From Lachnospiraceae bacterium (GTDB taxonomy: Bacteria; Bacillota; Clostridia; Lachnospirales; Lachnospiraceae), in NCBI GenBank assembly GCA_017471325.1, contig JAFUUX010000019.1:1-53985 (forward strand): a stretch of 53,985 bases of DNA. Direction: 5' to 3'. Below, in pieces: positions 25,685 through 33,511 of this stretch. The notes beneath the pieces are model-generated. The model was not told where the DNA came from, made no database searches, and saw only the letters and a list, made by a program, of their open reading frames with translations. A program made the position numbers and the translations under genes. How positions within the stretch are numbered: the stretch's first letter is position 1; each line of letters begins with the position of its first letter.

Positions 25685-28066
25685 TCATCCTCTATGCACC
25701 AGCCCCAGCTGCAGTGCTTTTCTCTCCGCCTCTGCCCGGTTTCCGGCATCCAGTTTTTTATAAATGCTGCGGTTATGTTTCTTTAAGCCCGCATAACTGA
25801 TATCCATCTCATCGCAGATCTCTTCCATCGTCTTTCCCGCGCACAGTAAAGAAAGTACCTGCTGCTCCCGTCTGGTCAGAACGACTTTGATCTGCGGCAC
25901 AAAATGCAGATAATCCGGATAAAACAGTGCCACACTTTCACATTCCCTGATCAGTTCCTCAAAATACCCCGCCCCGAGTTTTTCGATCCACGCCTCCCCT
26001 TTCACACGGTTCAGCAGCGGCAGCACTGCCGCGCCTTCTATGGAAACCAGCCGGATAAAATGATACTCCGCGGTCTCCTTTAGCGCGCTTTGCAATCTGT
26101 CCTTCCACTGTGCCTCTCCCATGCGGTACAGGATCACACTCTGCAGCAGCGCATTCTCCATGCGTAAAAAATGCCTCTCATAGTTTTTAAAATAGCCCAT
26201 TAAAAACTCCGACAGTTCCAGCGCCTCCTCCAGCCGATCCGACGCGATCAGGCACCGGATCTTCACCATCTGCCGATACCTGTCCAGAATGCTGAAAAAT
26301 ACCCTTGCATCCTCTGTCTTATCGATATAAGAACTGATCCTGCATTCTTCCGCAATGCCCCCCCGCAGCAAAAGCAGGACCGACAGTGCTTCAAGATTTC
26401 CTGCAACCTGCAGTGCCTTTTCCTGCTGTGCCTTCTCCTGAAATACCGTAAGCGCCCTGCGTGCCGCGGACATTTTCCCCAGGATCAGATTCTGCCGTAC
26501 CTGTATTCCCGCGGCCACAAAACACATCTCGATCCGGCCGCCGTTCGCCGCCTCCTGATAACCGTTCATGCATCTGCTCAAAACCTCCCGCTCCGGCATG
26601 GTACCTTTTTCAAATCCGCTTTCCGCCAGCGCCAGCGTCACCAGACCGTTTCCGTATTTTCCCAGCAGCACAGAGATCGGCGCACCCATCATTTTGGCGA
26701 TCTGCACATCGTTTTTTGACCATTCGCAGAAATCCAGCCCGCCGTTCATCAGCGAAGGCATGTTTCCAGTCGCGGAAAATTCCGGCAGGACGATGTTTTC
26801 CTTCTGTACCAGTGTGAACACATTCCGCATGGTGCGCAGGATCCCCTTTACGCCCTTATGCGGCAGGGCGATCTCCAGATATGCGATCCTGACCCTGGCC
26901 TCTTTTTTCTCACCGGCACTCCTGCCTTTATCCTTTGCGTACTTTTTCAGTGCAGCCAGCCACTCCTCCGAAGCCTCCGGCTGCAGCAGCAGGTCGTAAA
27001 GCATGCTCATAGCCGCCATCAGTACCGGGCTGTCCAGCACTTCCTCCCGCGGCAGCGCAAAGTAGTATTCCCTGGCTTCCACAAAACGCCCCGCTCCGGG
27101 ATGCAGGCAGGCATTTTTGATCAGGATCTTCTTTAGCGCTGCCGTATCCCCCGCTTCTTTATAGTATTTCAGTGCTTTCGGGATATCACCGTTTTCTTCA
27201 TAATAGGCTGCTACCCGGCGGTAGTTTTCTTCTTTTTCCTCCCTGCTCCAGAACATTTCCCTGCGCCAGAGAAAAAAACGCCGTATCTCCCTGCGCATGG
27301 CATAAAAACCGTCTGTCCGGAATTCAAGCTGGCTCATTTTCTCCCTGCAGTAATCAATGAGCTGACGGACCTGCGGATTCCCTGTCATATACTCCGCAAA
27401 TTCAACCGAAAAAGTCTCGTAAGTACAGACCGCCATAACAAATTTCTGAAATGTCTCCGGCCAGTACCGGAATACGGATTCTTCCCACAGATGAAAAATG
27501 TCTTCCCATACCGCTTCCTGCATCTCCTCGGAATAGCGCACTCCATTTGCCATCCGTGCCGCATAGAAATGCAGTGCCCTGATATACCCCTCCGATGCAG
27601 CCGTCAGCGGTTTGATATCCTCCGGATGCAGTGTTATGCCTTCTTCTTCCATAAAGGCGCGGACTTCGTCCTCCGCAAGCGCAAGATCTGCCTCCTGGAT
27701 GCGGATAAAGCCCAGATCCATATCCTCCGCCGCAAGATACTGCGGCACGCAGCCCCGGGTGAGCATCACGATCTGCCTGCCCGCGGCTGCCAGCAGTCCC
27801 TTCAGATAATCGATCCCCTCCGGATCGGATAACCATTGCAGATTTTCTACCACCACCACATATGCCCGGATCCCGGAAACAGGCGGCATAGGCTCCAGCC
27901 TGCCATCCAGCCGGCAGTTCAATACACAGATTTTCTTTCTGCGGTAAAAATACCTGACGGCTGCGCTTTTTCCCCAGCCGTTTGCCGCTGTCATGATCAC
28001 CGGCAGATAGAGTTCCTCCGCCCGTTTTAATTTGTCATAGACCTTCTTTACTTTGATGTAGTTCAA
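25685..28066 (-). CDS. LuxR-family ATPase regulator (MalT-like LAL protein)
   Basis: A 793-residue regulator. A Walker-A-like P-loop, TAANGWGKSAAVRYFY, lies near residue 27, with a Walker-B-like VVVVENLQWLSD near 70, as in STAND/MalT-type ATPases. The long middle region is helical and TPR-like (for example YRRVAAYYEENGDIPKALKYYKEAGD). Residues about 728-793 form a LuxR helix-turn-helix: LTRREQQVLSLLCAGKTMEE followed by ISYAGLKKHNRSIYKKLDA. The start is TTG at 28064-28066 with GGGGGAG upstream. It probably controls the downstream clostripain-like lipoprotein and diguanylate cyclase genes, whose order and 4-base overlap suggest one transcript. The inducer is unknown. Confidence 0.9.
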   Translation of the reverse strand: MNYIKVKKVYDKLKRAEELYLPVIMTAANGWGKSAAVRYFYRRKKICVLNCRLDGRLEPMPPVSGIRAYVVVVENLQWLSDPEGIDYLKGLLAAAGRQIVMLTRGCVPQYLAAEDMDLGFIRIQEADLALAEDEVRAFMEEEGITLHPEDIKPLTAASEGYIRALHFYAARMANGVRYSEEMQEAVWEDIFHLWEESVFRYWPETFQKFVMAVCTYETFSVEFAEYMTGNPQVRQLIDYCREKMSQLEFRTDGFYAMRREIRRFFLWRREMFWSREEKEENYRRVAAYYEENGDIPKALKYYKEAGDTAALKKILIKNACLHPGAGRFVEAREYYFALPREEVLDSPVLMAAMSMLYDLLLQPEASEEWLAALKKYAKDKGRSAGEKKEARVRIAYLEIALPHKGVKGILRTMRNVFTLVQKENIVLPEFSATGNMPSLMNGGLDFCEWSKNDVQIAKMMGAPISVLLGKYGNGLVTLALAESGFEKGTMPEREVLSRCMNGYQEAANGGRIEMCFVAAGIQVRQNLILGKMSAARRALTVFQEKAQQEKALQVAGNLEALSVLLLLRGGIAEECRISSYIDKTEDARVFFSILDRYRQMVKIRCLIASDRLEEALELSEFLMGYFKNYERHFLRMENALLQSVILYRMGEAQWKDRLQSALKETAEYHFIRLVSIEGAAVLPLLNRVKGEAWIEKLGAGYFEELIRECESVALFYPDYLHFVPQIKVVLTRREQQVLSLLCAGKTMEEICDEMDISYAGLKKHNRSIYKKLDAGNRAEAERKALQLGLVHRG

Positions 28067-28186
28067 GACACTCCCCCGCTGCCTGCAGTTTTCACATTAC
28101 CATCCCAGTCCTTCAGTATGTGACAGCAACCTTTTCATTACACCATCATAACTGATATCCGTCATTCTGAAAAGTCCTTATATCGC

Positions 28187-28220
28187 CAAAAAGCGGCCTT
28201 TCTGTTTTCAGAAAAGCCGC
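28187..28220 (-). terminator. Rho-independent terminator after the repeat-rich lipoprotein gene
   Basis: On the minus strand GCGGCTTTTCTG pairs with CAGAAAGGCCGC around a 4-base loop and is followed by TTTTT. It lies about 30 bases past the stop at 28252. A T-run on the other side may make it bidirectional. Confidence 0.8.
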
Positions 28221-28251
28221 CTCCATACTTTTTTTAATGCCGTAACTGTTC

Positions 28252-29139
28252 TTATTCAACTGCTTCCAGAAGTGCAGAAGCCTCTTCCTCAGTCAGTTCT
28301 ACTGCTGCATACGTGTTGCCCTCATCATCAACGATGTAGGTATCCTCGCCATCCGTCAGATAACCCAGCGTTGCATTGCCAACCTGAACGAGCATATACG
28401 GTACGCCATCTGCTGTTTCAGCCTCAGCATAATCATACTCAGCAAGCACTTCATTTTCACCGTCATTGACGTAAGCCAGCTGCTGGGAACCATCAGATGT
28501 TACGAAGAAGCATATCACAAAATCTTCGCTGCCGTCTGCCACATAATATCCGATATCATATACCAGACCAGCTTCTGCCTCTGCTGCGGTCTCGCCGGAC
28601 GCTGCTGCAGTCTCGTCGGACGCTGCCGCGCCTTCCTGTACGGAACTGTAAATCGTCTCTGCCTCTTCCTCGCTCAGCTGTGCCGCTGCATATACATTGC
28701 CGTCCTCATCTACCAGATAATACTCGCCATTACCGTTATCGATATAACCTATCTGCGTGTCAGCATCCGTAAAAGAAACCAGCAGATACTCTGTACCATC
28801 CGGCGTTACAGCCTCTTCTACCGTAAACTCAGACCAGATCTCATACTCGCCGTCTGTTGCGTAAGCAATCTGTGCATCCCCTACTGTATAGAATGCCAGC
28901 ATCATGTCGCTCTCGCCGTCTGTTGCATAATAGCCATCAACATACTCCGCCTCTGCATCAGCAGTGCTTGCAGCTGCTTCTGTTGCCGCTGCTTCCGTTG
29001 CCGCAGGCGCTTCTGTTGCTGCAGCCGCTTCCGTTGCTGCAGGCGCTTCCGTTGCTGCAGGTGCTTCTCCACCGCAGCCTGCCAGCATTGCCGCGCTCAT
29101 TACGCCGGCAAACAGTGTTACCAGTACGTTCTTTTTCAT
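28252..29139 (-). CDS. Lipoprotein with duplicated domain and Ala/Thr/Glu linker
   Basis: A 295-residue exported protein. MKKNVLVTLFAGVMSAAMLAG followed by Cys is a clear lipoprotein signal. A low-complexity linker of repeated ATEAPA/ATEAAA units follows (DNA 28972-29060, period about 18 bases). Two homologous domains of about 95 residues then repeat the same order: a GYYATDG or GYYVADG start, AYATDGE or AYVNDGE, GYIDNGNGEYYLVDEDGN or GYLTDGEDTYIVDDEGN, and YAAAQLSEEEA or YAAVELTEEEA. The family is not recognised; a surface-exposed binding or sensing role is only a guess. AGGAGA lies six bases before the ATG. It has its own promoter and terminator. Confidence 0.87.
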   Translation of the reverse strand: MKKNVLVTLFAGVMSAAMLAGCGGEAPAATEAPAATEAAAATEAPAATEAAATEAAASTADAEAEYVDGYYATDGESDMMLAFYTVGDAQIAYATDGEYEIWSEFTVEEAVTPDGTEYLLVSFTDADTQIGYIDNGNGEYYLVDEDGNVYAAAQLSEEEAETIYSSVQEGAAASDETAAASGETAAEAEAGLVYDIGYYVADGSEDFVICFFVTSDGSQQLAYVNDGENEVLAEYDYAEAETADGVPYMLVQVGNATLGYLTDGEDTYIVDDEGNTYAAVELTEEEASALLEAVE

Positions 29140-29282
29140 AGTTTTCTCCTCCTTGGTTTGTTGCGGGAAATGCGTCTCCCGCGCATCCCCTCTGTTTTCT
29201 TGTACCAAGAAAAGATTATAGCAGTTTCTTTTTGGACGAAAAGTCACCCCAAGGCTACTTTACCTGTTTTTTTGTTTCATTG
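29140..29282 (-). promoter_or_regulatory. Leader and promoter region of the repeat-rich lipoprotein gene
   Basis: On the minus strand a perfect TATAAT (-10, 29215-29220) stands about 75 bases before the ATG. The -35 match is weak (TGACTT at a long spacing). The leader holds a small GCGGGA/TCCCGC hairpin. The rest of the gap up to the aldo/keto reductase stop is filled by the repeats listed next. Confidence 0.55.
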
Positions 29283-29284
29283 TA

Positions 29285-29423
29285 TAGTAAACGACAAAAC
29301 TGTTTTCGTTTTGTCGTTTACTGCGCCGGATTTTGGCCGCTGAAAGCGGCATATTTCCTTACAAAATCCGTGCGCATCCTCGCGGAGCGTTATAGTAAGC
29401 GCAATTATTTATTGCGCTTACTA
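29285..29423 (+). mobile_element. Small TA-target element (family 2), 139 bp
   Basis: The ends TAGTAAACG and CGCTTACTA are inverted repeats flanked by TA on both sides (29283-29284, 29424-29425). Each end is a long palindrome: AGTAAACGACAAAAC with GTTTTGTCGTTTACT, and TAGTAAGCGCAAT with ATTGCGCTTACTA. Between them lie inverted GCGCCGGATTTTG and CAAAATCCGTGCGC. Removing the element with one TA rebuilds GTAACTGTTCAGAACC, the start of a solo MITE palindrome, which proves insertion into it. TA duplication is the known pattern of the IS630/Tc1-mariner group. No transposase is encoded. Confidence 0.75.
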
Positions 29424-29425
29424 TA

Positions 29426-29459
29426 ACTGTTCAGAACCCCACGGGGTTCTGACAGTTAC
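29426..29459 (+). repeat. Solo MITE palindrome split by the family 2 element
   Basis: The main part of a 37-bp palindrome whose first three bases (GTA, 29282-29284) lie on the far side of the family 2 element. The reconstructed arms GTAACTGT and ACAGTTAC match the other solo copies. It ends four bases before the stop of the aldo/keto reductase gene. Confidence 0.75.
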
Positions 29460-29462
29460 GCT

Positions 29463-30578
29463 CTACAACACCTCCGCGCACTTCTTCAGATGCTCTATGA
29501 TCGGGATGTGCTGCGGGCACACGCGCTCACACTGGCCGCAGGCAACGCACGCCTCCGCTCCGGGTGCGTTTTCCTTCAATCTGCGGTATGTTTCGGAAGC
29601 CTCCTTGATCTGGCCATCCCCCAGGCGCTTGTTCATCGCGGAAAAAATATCCGGGATCGGTATCTGCTTCGGGCAGCCCTTGGTACAATAACTGCAGGCC
29701 GTACAGGGGATGGTCGCCGAACGTCCCATGATCTCCTGCGCTTTGCGGATGATCTTTCTCTCTTCTTCATTCAAGGGTGTAAAATCCGTCATATAAGACA
29801 GATTATCCTTCATCTGCTCTGTATCCGACATGCCGGAAAGCACCGTGAGGATACCATCCAGCGATGCCACGAAGCGGATCGCCCAGGATGCGAAGGAACG
29901 CTCCGGCGCATAGTCCTTAAAAAGTTCCTGCACTTCCTTTGGCGGGTTGGCTAAGGATCCGCCCTTTACAGGCTCCATCACCACAATAGACTTTCCGTAT
30001 TTGCGTGCCACTTCATAATTCGCCCTGGAAGTCACCGACGGATTCTCCCAGTCGGCATAATTGATCTGCAGCTGCACAAACTCTGCTTCCGGATGCTCCT
30101 GCAGGATCTGTTCCAAAAGTTCCGGACCGTCATGGAAGGAAAAACCGACATGCTTGATCCGCCCCTTTGCCTTCTCCTCCTGCGCAAAATCCCACAGATG
30201 GTACTTTTCGTATTTACGATAGTTATTCTCCATCAGCGTATGCAGCAGATAATAATCGATGTACTCCGCTCCGGTGCGGCTTAAACTGGTCTCAAACTGC
30301 TGTTTCGCCGCCTTCTCCGTCACCGCGATCCCTGCATGAAGTTTGGTCGCCAGCGTATAACTTTCCCTGGGATGTCTCTCCACCAGCGCTTTTCTCGCGG
30401 CCTCTTCCGAGCCCGGATATACATGCGCCGTATCGAAGTAGGTAAACCCGGCCTTCAGGAACAGATCTACCATTTCACTCGTCTGTGGAATATCGATCCC
30501 CAGCCCCTTTTTCGGCAGGCGCATGAGACCGAAGCCCAGTTTCTTTGTTTCTTCCGGTGTCAGATTTGCTGCATTCAT
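29463..30578 (-). CDS. Aldo/keto reductase with C-terminal 4Fe-4S ferredoxin domain
   Basis: A 371-residue oxidoreductase. Residues 1-270 are an AKR barrel: LGFGLMRLPKK, catalytic Asp and Tyr in FTYFDTAHVYPG, Lys in ATKLHAG, and YIDYYLLHTL. The end carries two cysteine clusters, CTACSYCTKGCP and CVACGQCERVCP, typical of a 2[4Fe-4S] domain. It probably reduces a sugar or small carbonyl with electrons from NAD(P)H or ferredoxin. The substrate is unknown. The ATG at 30578 overlaps the upstream membrane-protein stop by 4 bases and has GGAGGAG upstream; an open lead to 30833 has no supported start. It is the last gene of the middle glycan run. Confidence 0.9.
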   Translation of the reverse strand: MNAANLTPEETKKLGFGLMRLPKKGLGIDIPQTSEMVDLFLKAGFTYFDTAHVYPGSEEAARKALVERHPRESYTLATKLHAGIAVTEKAAKQQFETSLSRTGAEYIDYYLLHTLMENNYRKYEKYHLWDFAQEEKAKGRIKHVGFSFHDGPELLEQILQEHPEAEFVQLQINYADWENPSVTSRANYEVARKYGKSIVVMEPVKGGSLANPPKEVQELFKDYAPERSFASWAIRFVASLDGILTVLSGMSDTEQMKDNLSYMTDFTPLNEEERKIIRKAQEIMGRSATIPCTACSYCTKGCPKQIPIPDIFSAMNKRLGDGQIKEASETYRRLKENAPGAEACVACGQCERVCPQHIPIIEHLKKCAEVL

Positions 30579-32011
30579 CCTATGCTCCTCCTTTGCATGG
30601 TCTGTTCCCCCTCTGTTGTTCCGTTTCCTGTTTGGATATCCGGCCGCTGCCGTCCGCATACGTACTTCCACAGCATCAATATCCCTGCCACGTAAAACAA
30701 CGCCATATTGTAGATCATATATCTGGTCTGGCAGAAGATCAGCGCCGCCGCCACACCCACATTGATCAGCACCGCCAGCAGCACAAACGCTCCGGCCAGC
30801 CCGGCTTCCCTGCTCTCCTTTTTCCGCAGGCATAACAGCATCAACACGATATAAGACGGATAAACCGCCAGCGCGTACCAGTCCAGCAGGCTGCCGCGTT
30901 TTGCCACCGTATTGATGAGACCGTTCAGGACCGAGGCCCCATAGATCCGCAGATATGTCTTCAGGTTGTCCATAAACAGGCTCTTTACGATCACCGCGCT
31001 CATGCGGTCCGCCTCCTGCTCTGCTGCGATACCTGCCGCAAACCCCTGTTTTTCGGCGTATTCGATATACATATCCCCGGTGGTATCAATGGTGATGATA
31101 TCAAAGTGCTCCTCATAGTGCGCCTCCAGGGCACGCCAGCCATCACCCGCGTACCGGTAATTGCTCCCGCTTTTTGCAAGGATGTCCATCGTCATCGTAA
31201 ACAGCTCACGCACGCCCTCTTCTTCGATCAGCGCCGCATCCTCCGGATCTGCCGCATACAGCGTGGTCGTGAGCACCAGATTCATATCCCTGGTATTCTG
31301 CGCAAAATCCCCGCGCAGCACGTAATTATACAGCCTCGTGCCGCCTACTGCCAGCAGAAGGCTCAGCACTATCCCGCCCAACGTGACCAGCAGCCGCTTA
31401 AGATGATCGCGCAAGCCATCCTTCCCCATCCGCCCAAAAAACATGGCTGCCGGAAGCGTGATATAAGCCACGGCCATCTGCTTGCGCGTATCCGTCATCA
31501 CCGCCGCCAACAGAAGCCCTGCGGCAAGTGCTTTGAGATCCGCATCCAACACTGCCCGCAGCAGCAGCGTCATAAATATGATCCACAGGGATATCGTGAT
31601 CCCCTCTGTCATGATCATATTCGAGTAGATCGCTCCCCGTTCCGCGAGAAACTGACAGATACAGGCCACGCCGAAATGCACGGCGATCATGACCGCCATC
31701 ACGTAGTCCGGCAGCCCAAAGCGCCGTCCCAGTTCCTCCGTGCTCCACCATACCGCTGCTGCCATCAGCAGATTTTGCAGCAGGATCACCACCCACAGAT
31801 AATGCACCTCTCCAAAGATGCTCCGCATAAGCCACAAAAACAGGGGATATACCGGTTCCCTGGCAGCGATCATCCGGATATACCCTGCCGAATCCGCTCC
31901 CATCTGCACGCCGAAAATCAAACAGAACGCCAGATAGAACACTATGCAGCACCCCAGGCGTATCTGTTTTGATCCGAGCCCTATTACTTTTCTGTCTGCA
32001 TTTCTATTCAT
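30575..32011 (-). CDS. Polytopic membrane glycosyltransferase, GT-C-like
   Basis: A 478-residue integral membrane protein with about ten helices. After the first helix comes GADSAGYIRMIAAREPVYPLFLWLMRSIFG. An acidic residue in the first external loop followed by the R-x-P-x-YPLFL pattern recalls PMT/ArnT-type GT-C enzymes, which use polyprenyl-phosphate sugars. A large external segment (about 250-350, with ADPEDAALIEEEGVRELF) lies between helix groups. The ATG at 32011 begins one base after the stop of the polyprenyl-phosphate-type GT2 gene, the enzyme that could make its donor. The assignment to GT-C is inference from topology and pairing. Confidence 0.72.
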   Translation of the reverse strand: MNRNADRKVIGLGSKQIRLGCCIVFYLAFCLIFGVQMGADSAGYIRMIAAREPVYPLFLWLMRSIFGEVHYLWVVILLQNLLMAAAVWWSTEELGRRFGLPDYVMAVMIAVHFGVACICQFLAERGAIYSNMIMTEGITISLWIIFMTLLLRAVLDADLKALAAGLLLAAVMTDTRKQMAVAYITLPAAMFFGRMGKDGLRDHLKRLLVTLGGIVLSLLLAVGGTRLYNYVLRGDFAQNTRDMNLVLTTTLYAADPEDAALIEEEGVRELFTMTMDILAKSGSNYRYAGDGWRALEAHYEEHFDIITIDTTGDMYIEYAEKQGFAAGIAAEQEADRMSAVIVKSLFMDNLKTYLRIYGASVLNGLINTVAKRGSLLDWYALAVYPSYIVLMLLCLRKKESREAGLAGAFVLLAVLINVGVAAALIFCQTRYMIYNMALFYVAGILMLWKYVCGRQRPDIQTGNGTTEGEQTMQRRSIG

Positions 32012-32012
32012 A

Positions 32013-32951
32013 TCATCCCATGAGTTCCCGCTTCCGGTCACTGATCTCGTAGAGCTGGCGCTCAAACTCCCGCCGGTTCTTCGTGACCATGTCGGAAAGG
32101 ATCAGACCTGAGAAAAAGGCCTGCAGCGCACCCAGGGCGATAAAGCCGCTGACCACCAGCGTGGGCATGTTTTCCACCAGATGGCTGTTTAAGAAACGGG
32201 CAAATACCCACAGAAACATCACTGCGGCCACCACCAGCATCAGCGTCGCCAGTGTGGCAAAAAAGCGCAGCGGCTTGTAGTTTTTATACAGTTTAACGAT
32301 CGTGGTCAGCACCCTGGCCCCGTCGGTATAGGTATTCAGCTTTGACTCACTTCCTTCCGGCCGGTTGCGGAATTCCACCGGCACATTTACGATCACCATC
32401 TCGTTAAACACGGCGTGGATGGTCATCTCTGTCTCGATCTCAAAGCCGCGGCTCAGTACCGGATAACTTTTTACAAATTCATAGGACATGGCGCGGTAAC
32501 CGGTCATAATATCCTTGATGTCGCATTTGAAAAGCCGGTTGATCGTGGAACGGACCAGGGAATTGCCCATATTGTGGAACGGACGCTTATTTTCTTTAAA
32601 ATAGGTAGAGGAAAGCCGGTCTCCCACGACCATATCCGCCTGCTTTTCCAATACCAGTTCCGCCATCTGCGCGGCATACTCCATGGGATAGGTATCGTCC
32701 CCGTCCACCATGACATAGCAGAGCGCATCGATCTCACGAAACATTCGGCGGATCACATAGCCTTTGCCCTGGCGCGGTTCCGAACGCACGACCGCCCCCG
32801 CTTCCGCGGCACAGGCAGCAGTACGATCCGTGGAATTGTTGTCATAGACATAGACTACCGCCTCCGGCAGGGCTGCTTTTGCATCCTTTACTACTTTTGC
32901 TACGGTCTGTTCCTCATTGTAACAGGGAACCAGTACTGCGATCTTGTCCAA
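32013..32951 (-). CDS. Polyprenyl-phosphate glycosyltransferase (DPM1/GtrB-like GT2)
   Basis: A 312-residue protein. The GT2 domain has IAVLVPCYNEEQTVAKVV, VYVYDNNSTDRTAA and CYVMVDGDDTYPMEYA (metal site). IMTGYRAMS and the following GFEIETEMTIHA block are typical of dolichol-phosphate mannosyltransferase-like enzymes. Two C-terminal membrane helices (FFATLATLMLVVAAVMFLWV; LVVSGFIALGALQAFFSGLI) anchor it. The predicted reaction is transfer of a sugar from a nucleotide donor to undecaprenyl phosphate on the inner face of the membrane. The start is TTG (32949-32951) with AGAGGAGAAGG upstream. It pairs with the GT-C-like protein immediately downstream. Confidence 0.88.
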   Translation of the reverse strand: MDKIAVLVPCYNEEQTVAKVVKDAKAALPEAVVYVYDNNSTDRTAACAAEAGAVVRSEPRQGKGYVIRRMFREIDALCYVMVDGDDTYPMEYAAQMAELVLEKQADMVVGDRLSSTYFKENKRPFHNMGNSLVRSTINRLFKCDIKDIMTGYRAMSYEFVKSYPVLSRGFEIETEMTIHAVFNEMVIVNVPVEFRNRPEGSESKLNTYTDGARVLTTIVKLYKNYKPLRFFATLATLMLVVAAVMFLWVFARFLNSHLVENMPTLVVSGFIALGALQAFFSGLILSDMVTKNRREFERQLYEISDRKRELMG

Positions 32952-33004
32952 ATCCCTTCTCCTCTATTAATCACACTTTTTAATATCTGACTTTGTCCGG
33001 GGCC

Positions 33005-33043
33005 GATACCGTAACCGACCAAAGAACGGTCGCTAACGGTATC
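33005..33043. other. Imperfect hairpin upstream of the polyprenyl-phosphate GT2 gene
   Basis: GATACCGT pairs with ACGGTATC, and an inner CGACC with GGTCG around a 7-base loop. There is no T-run. It lies between the FdtA-like gene stop and the next gene start, so a role in mRNA stability or partial attenuation is possible. Confidence 0.4.
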
Positions 33044-33060
33044 TGGCTCCTCCTGCCTGC

Positions 33061-33477
33061 TCATTCTGCGGCCGGTGCTTCTTTGCCTACATAACGCAAA
33101 AACTCATCATAATCCCGGATGTAATCATTTTCATCATACAGTTTTGACGCAAAAACGATCAGGACGGCGTGCTCCGAAAAATCCCACATCTCCCGCCAGA
33201 TATTATTTGCAATATACAGCCCCTCACAGGGATCGTCCAAAACCACGGTCTTGCGCTCCGTACCGTCATCCAGCGTCACCTTGACCGAACCGTGCACGCA
33301 TACCATGATCTGTTCCAGGGATTTATGGGCGTGTTTTCCGCGCACTTCACCCGCCCTGGTATCCACGATATAATATACCCGCTTGATCTCAAACGGCACA
33401 TCAATCTTTTCCTCTACCACCACCAGATGCCCCCGGTCATCCCCATGCATCTGTAAAGGATATTTTATGATCTCCAT
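33061..33477 (-). CDS. Sugar 3,4-ketoisomerase-like cupin (FdtA/WxcM family)
   Basis: A 138-residue cupin. PLQMHGDDRGHLVVVEE, RVYYIVDTRAGEVRGKHAHK, IMVCVHGSVKVTLDDG and VLDDPCEGLYIANNIWREM are the family signature, including the catalytic His pair in KHAH. FdtA/QdtA/WxcM-type proteins isomerise dTDP-4-keto-6-deoxyhexose before transamination to 3-amino sugars. No 4,6-dehydratase or aminotransferase partner is visible in this window. The ATG at 33477 has AGAGG about 7 bases upstream, and the preceding gene ends 34 bases earlier. The reaction is known for the family; the exact substrate here is unproven. Confidence 0.87.
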   Translation of the reverse strand: MEIIKYPLQMHGDDRGHLVVVEEKIDVPFEIKRVYYIVDTRAGEVRGKHAHKSLEQIMVCVHGSVKVTLDDGTERKTVVLDDPCEGLYIANNIWREMWDFSEHAVLIVFASKLYDENDYIRDYDEFLRYVGKEAPAAE

Positions 33478-33511
33478 ATCGTTCCTCTCTTTCCCTCCGG
33501 GCACTGCACGC

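Noticed and set aside
28241..28252. GTAACTGTTC at the end of the lipoprotein gene as another MITE end
   Set aside because: Only ten bases match and no partner end or duplication is nearby. It could be chance.
28972..29060. Possible CRISPR-like or VNTR array
   Set aside because: The 18-base units are in frame and encode a lipoprotein linker. There are no unique spacers between repeats.
30579..30833. N-terminal extension of the aldo/keto reductase up to 30833
   Set aside because: It overlaps the membrane-protein gene. The ATG at 30578 has a strong ribosome binding site and a 4-base overlap, and the extension has no domain.
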